Origin: Chloroflexota bacterium
GTDB taxonomy: Bacteria; Chloroflexota; Anaerolineae; Promineifilales; Promineifilaceae
Assembly: GCA_017993775.1 (NCBI GenBank)
Contig: JAGOMA010000002.1
Location: forward strand, 62,001 to 126,000
Length of the DNA stretch: 64,000 nt
Reading direction: 5' to 3'
In this document: in pieces, positions 60,946 to 64,000 of the stretch
Layout of the letters: each line of letters opens with the position of its first letter
Numbering within the stretch: position 1 is the stretch's first letter
Notes under the pieces: model-generated
The model's input: only the letters and a program-made list of their open reading frames with translations
Database searches by the model: none
What the model was told of the DNA's origin: nothing
Program-made: the position numbers and the translations under genes

Positions 60946-62415
60946 ATGTTCAACACATTACGCAGCCGCCTGTTTCTTTCTTACATCGGCGTGATTGCCA
61001 TTGCCTTGTTGGTGGTGGCCATGTCTTTGCTGTTCTTTGCCACCCGGCCGGGCGTGCGTTACTTATCGACCATGCAGCATTTGGCGGCGGTGGGCACTAG
61101 CAACCGCCAGGAGTTGTTCCGGCTGCTGGAGACCGGCGCAGACACAACGGCTTACGAGCGGCTGCTAAACGAAACGGCCGTTACCAACAACGTCCGCGTC
61201 CTCATCGCCGATATTTCCAGCAAACAAATTCTCTATGATAGCGACCCGAGTCAGAGTTGGCTGGGCGGCACTATCGAGGGGGTGCAAAATTTGCGCCGCC
61301 TGCTGCCCAATGTCGACAGCAACGCCATAACCGGCCTCTTCCAATATTCCGACGGCTCACGCTGGTTGGTGTATTCTCAGCCCATTTCGGCCAGCGGACT
61401 GGGGCGGCTGCAAATTTTTTACGCTGCCCCGGAACCGACCACGTTTTCGTTTTTTCGGCAATCTTTTTTACGGCCGTTAACCGTCGGCGCGGGAATTGCC
61501 CTACTGCTGGCGGTTTTGCTGGCGGTGGGCATTGCCAATTGGGTTACACGGCCGTTGCGCCAGATGGTCGGCGCGGCCGAAGGCATTACCCGTGGCGATT
61601 ATGACCAGCAGCTATCGCTAGACGGCCCCGACGAAGTGCAGCGGTTGGCCGGTAGTTTTAACAGCATGGCCAGCCAGGTAAAAATGTCGCAGCAGACACA
61701 GCGCGATTTTGTCAGCAATGTGTCGCACGATCTTAAAACGCCGCTCACGTCCATCCTCGGGTGGAGCCAATCGTTGTTGGACGGCACGGCCGTTACCGAG
61801 CCGGAACGCCAGCAGGCGGCAGCTATCATCCACAACGAAACGGGACGAATGCAGCGAATGGTGAACCAACTGCTGGACCTGGCGCGCATCGAGTCCGGCC
61901 AATTAAAATTGGTGGGTGAGCAGGTTGATTTGCAACAAATGCTGCTCGAATTGCAAGAAAACCTCACCCGGCGCGCCCAAGAACAGGCAGTTCACCTCAC
62001 GAGCGATTTGCAGCCATCGCCGCCTATCTGGGGCGATTATGACCGGCTGATGCAAGTTTTCAGCAATCTGGCCGACAACGCGCTGGTCCACACGCCATCG
62101 GGCGGACGCGTTCACCTGAGTTTGAAGACGCATGGGGCGCAGGCGGTAGAAGTGACTGTTCAGGATACCGGCGCAGGCATTGCCGCCGAAGATTTGCCGC
62201 GTATTTTTGAACGGTTTTATCAGGCAGATAAATCACGGGCGCGAGGAAACGGCCGTCCGGGTTCTGGTTTAGGTCTGGCTATTGTGCGGGAACTGGTCGA
62301 AGCCCATCGGGGAACAATACGCGCGTACAGCCAGCCGGGCAAAGGCAGCGCATTTGTGGTGCGGCTGCCGGTTCGCAGGCAACCAGAAGCCGCCGCAGCG
62401 ACTCGGCCAGGCTGA
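60946..62415 (+). CDS. Sensor histidine kinase (HAMP-HisKA-HATPase)
   Basis: A 489-residue kinase: helix at ~8-30, periplasmic sensor (~35-170, of PAS/dCache-like style), second helix (~180-205), HAMP (WVTRPLRQMVGAAEGITRGDYDQQL), HisKA with NVSHDLKTPLTSIL (His near 265), and HATPase (NLADNALVH; DTGAGI; GSGLGLAI). The phosphoacceptor and DTG motifs are intact. It likely phosphorylates the adjacent OmpR-type regulator. An external ligand is probable; none can be named. It converges with the Nudix gene, six bases apart. Confidence 0.92.
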   Translation: MFNTLRSRLFLSYIGVIAIALLVVAMSLLFFATRPGVRYLSTMQHLAAVGTSNRQELFRLLETGADTTAYERLLNETAVTNNVRVLIADISSKQILYDSDPSQSWLGGTIEGVQNLRRLLPNVDSNAITGLFQYSDGSRWLVYSQPISASGLGRLQIFYAAPEPTTFSFFRQSFLRPLTVGAGIALLLAVLLAVGIANWVTRPLRQMVGAAEGITRGDYDQQLSLDGPDEVQRLAGSFNSMASQVKMSQQTQRDFVSNVSHDLKTPLTSILGWSQSLLDGTAVTEPERQQAAAIIHNETGRMQRMVNQLLDLARIESGQLKLVGEQVDLQQMLLELQENLTRRAQEQAVHLTSDLQPSPPIWGDYDRLMQVFSNLADNALVHTPSGGRVHLSLKTHGAQAVEVTVQDTGAGIAAEDLPRIFERFYQADKSRARGNGRPGSGLGLAIVRELVEAHRGTIRAYSQPGKGSAFVVRLPVRRQPEAAAATRPG

Positions 62416-62421
62416 TAGTTT

Positions 62422-63084
62422 CTAAACTACGCCAACGCCATTTGGCGCGCCTGACACAATACGCAACCTCTCAACAAATTCGCTGAGCATGATGGCTGTG
62501 GCTCCCCAAACTTTATGTCCTTGCACGGCAAAAAAAGGCACAGTTACCTGGCTGCCACGGAAATCCCAGGGTTCGGCGGTTGCTGATGCGGGATCTAATA
62601 AATCGCGCAGGGGCACCTCGATGATCTCGGCAACTTCCTCCACGGACGGGCGGAAGTGGGGGCGCCGGTCGGATTGGTACCAACCGATAAATGGGTGAAC
62701 CATAAACCCGGAGGGTGGGATGTAAATGGGGGTTAACTGACCAAGCGGGGAAACGGCCGTGCCGGCCACCCCAATTTCTTCCTCAGTTTCGCGCAGGGCG
62801 GTGTCGAGTAAGGTTTCCCCTTGTTCCTGCCGCCCGCCAGGAAAGGAAATTTGCCCGGCGTGCGACGGTAAATCATCCCGCCGCCGGGTCAATACCAGAT
62901 ACAACTCCCCATCATGACAGTACAGCAGCAGCAGCACCGCGCCAATGCGCAATGGTTCGTTGTCGGCCGGCAGACGCCGCCCGGCACCGCCAAAGGGCAT
63001 CATCTTTTTCTGGGCGGATTCTATGTCAAACGCTTTCAGGGACAGCGCTTTTTCTACGTTATCTAACACACAAGATTGTTTCAT
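62422..63084 (-). CDS. Nudix hydrolase, CoA-pyrophosphatase (NudL) type
   Basis: A 220-residue protein. The UPF0035 pre-motif LTRRRDDLPSHAGQISFPGG leads into the Nudix box GGRQEQGETLLDTALRETEEEIGV (GX5EX7REUXEEXGU) near residues 90-112. The LPSHAGQISFPGG form is that of CoA/CoA-ester pyrophosphatases, which split CoA to 4'-phosphopantetheine and ADP. An in-frame TTG (63096) is possible, but ATG 63084 is used. It converges with the preceding kinase gene. Confidence 0.88.
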   Translation of the reverse strand: MKQSCVLDNVEKALSLKAFDIESAQKKMMPFGGAGRRLPADNEPLRIGAVLLLLYCHDGELYLVLTRRRDDLPSHAGQISFPGGRQEQGETLLDTALRETEEEIGVAGTAVSPLGQLTPIYIPPSGFMVHPFIGWYQSDRRPHFRPSVEEVAEIIEVPLRDLLDPASATAEPWDFRGSQVTVPFFAVQGHKVWGATAIMLSEFVERLRIVSGAPNGVGVV

Positions 63085-63129
63085 AAGCAGATGCAAACGG
63101 CCGTTTTTGCCAGATTGACAAATTGCCCG

Positions 63130-63864
63130 TCAGGCGCTTTGAGCGCGCCCCTCTCCACCGTGAAATTTATAGCCCGTTCCCCGTTCGGAAACAATATATT
63201 GCGGGCGAGATTTGTCTTCATGATCTTCGATTTTTCGACGCAGCCGGTGCATGTGTACGTGCAAGCGGTCTTCGTAAGCCGGTTCCAGCGGCCACAACCG
63301 GCGCAAAATGTATTCTGTGGTCACCGTTTGCCCCGCTTGGCGCATGAGAATGTATAACAATTTCGTTTCTGTGGGCGTCAGGGTGACGGGATCGCCGTGG
63401 ATCAACGCTTTGCGCTGGGGGAAATCAATCACCAGGCGGTCGTCAATCCGCGTCAGGGCGTCCAGGTGGAAGGCAAAGCCGCCAAGGTGCTTGAGCACAC
63501 GGCGGACACGGGCGACCAATTCGCCGGGGTTGAAGGGCTTGATCATGTAATCTTCGGCGTATTTTTCTAGCCCTTCAATGACGGTTTCTTCTTCGTTAAC
63601 GGCCGTCAGCATAATAATCGGTAAATCGCTAAATTGATGAACCGTATGGCAGAACTCAAAACCGCTCATGCCGGGAGGCATATGCAGGTCCACAACGGCC
63701 AGATGAGGCAATCCCTCCGTATGCAAAATGCCTAAAGCCTCTTCACCGGAAGAAGCCGTGATGGCCTTGAAGGAGGCATTTTGCAAAGCAAATTGTACAA
63801 TCCGCAGCGTATACTGGTTGTCATCAACCACAAGGATCAAAATGTCTTGTTCTGAGTTTTCCAT
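63130..63864 (-). CDS. OmpR/PhoB-family response regulator
   Basis: A 244-residue regulator: ILVVDDNQYTLRIV, Asp in LAVVDLHMPPGMSGFEF (near 59), Lys in YMIKPFNPGELVARV and winged helix LTPTETKLLYILMRQAGQTVTTEYILRRLW... LHVHMHRLRRKIEDHEDKSRPQYIVSERGTGYKF. It is on the minus strand, and the end of another regulator lies just upstream, so this may be the second of two consecutive regulators. The insertion MPPGMSG is a normal variant. Confidence 0.92.
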   Translation of the reverse strand: MENSEQDILILVVDDNQYTLRIVQFALQNASFKAITASSGEEALGILHTEGLPHLAVVDLHMPPGMSGFEFCHTVHQFSDLPIIMLTAVNEEETVIEGLEKYAEDYMIKPFNPGELVARVRRVLKHLGGFAFHLDALTRIDDRLVIDFPQRKALIHGDPVTLTPTETKLLYILMRQAGQTVTTEYILRRLWPLEPAYEDRLHVHMHRLRRKIEDHEDKSRPQYIVSERGTGYKFHGGEGRAQSA

Positions 63865-63935
63865 GAATAGTCGCTAAAGCCTCGAATCCATTCTCTGTAG
63901 GGCAGCAAGTGAGACTGCAAAATTGGCAGCGTATG

Positions 63936-64000
63936 TTAGGCATCATGCCAAAACACGTAGCCAATTCCGCGTTGGGAGCGGATGTAATGGGGATGTGTTG
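63936..64000 (-). CDS. C-terminal end of another winged-helix response regulator (partial)
   Basis: On the minus strand the frame at the window edge reads HYIRSQRGIGYVFWHDA and stops at TAA (63938-63936). The words YIRSQRGIGYVF are the final strand-turn of OmpR/PhoB DNA-binding domains (YIxTxRGxGYxF). The gene continues outside the window. It is 71 bases upstream of the next regulator on the same strand. Confidence 0.75.
   Translation of the reverse strand, partial: THPHYIRSQRGIGYVFWHDA

Overview
The window looks like chromosomal DNA of a Gram-negative-staining Chloroflexota bacterium (Anaerolineae/Ardenticatenia-like); no RNA gene or universal marker is present to prove it. The clues are moderately high GC, an FMN-riboswitch-controlled NMT1-type ABC transporter (the RibXY type known from Chloroflexus), lipoproteins with long Pro/Thr-rich linkers, many multi-GAF and NarL-type sensors, and extreme repetition of the palindrome ACGGCCGT (about 150 copies by my hand count, against about 2 expected by chance).

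Layout. 1-7.65 kb is an envelope-glycan locus, all on + and translationally coupled: two GT2 glycosyltransferases, a GT39-like membrane transferase, a polyprenyl-phosphate GT2, a sulfotransferase, a WecE-type sugar aminotransferase and a Wzx-type flippase. 7.8-11.7 kb has a secreted four-repeat protein, a lipoprotein and two SAM methyltransferases, and is nearly free of the octamer. 11.8-17.9 kb holds prmC, tsaC (without a normal start codon), an SH3 membrane protein, a GT4, a CDP-paratose-2-epimerase-like enzyme, and rimI-tsaB-tsaE; four of these genes serve translation (release-factor methylation and t6A tRNA modification). 18.1-23.6 kb has a phosphoesterase, a DUF4349 lipoprotein, the riboswitch-controlled riboflavin-type transporter, a 42-residue membrane protein and a DUF1269 protein.

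23.8-30.0 kb is a MacAB-like export operon with two successive HlyD-type adaptors, an ATPase and a duplicated FtsX permease. 30.4-34.3 kb is a NarL-type two-component pair followed by an ABC-2 exporter. 34.3-43.2 kb, on the minus strand, holds adenine deaminase, a 1249-residue five-GAF histidine kinase and two prolyl-tRNA synthetases of different evolutionary types in tandem. 43.4-51.1 kb has an MscS channel, a beta-propeller lipoprotein, an acyl-ACP-reductase-like protein with a large N-terminal extension, and a prolyl oligopeptidase. 51.4-55.0 kb is an iron operon (DtxR-type regulator, FeoA, FeoB split in two, FeoC-like). 55.0-64.0 kb has a geneless promoter/terminator unit, leuS, a LysM protein, efp, ridA, two-component systems and a CoA-type Nudix hydrolase.

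Non-coding structure is unusually rich. Three repeat systems are superimposed: the ACGGCCGT octamer, mostly inside genes; ~60-bp intergenic elements bounded by CCCTAAGGG palindromes (8 copies); and short tandem heptanucleotide repeats at gene junctions, sometimes running into coding sequence. These repeats are the most novel aspect of the window. No CRISPR array, transposase, tRNA or rRNA was seen.
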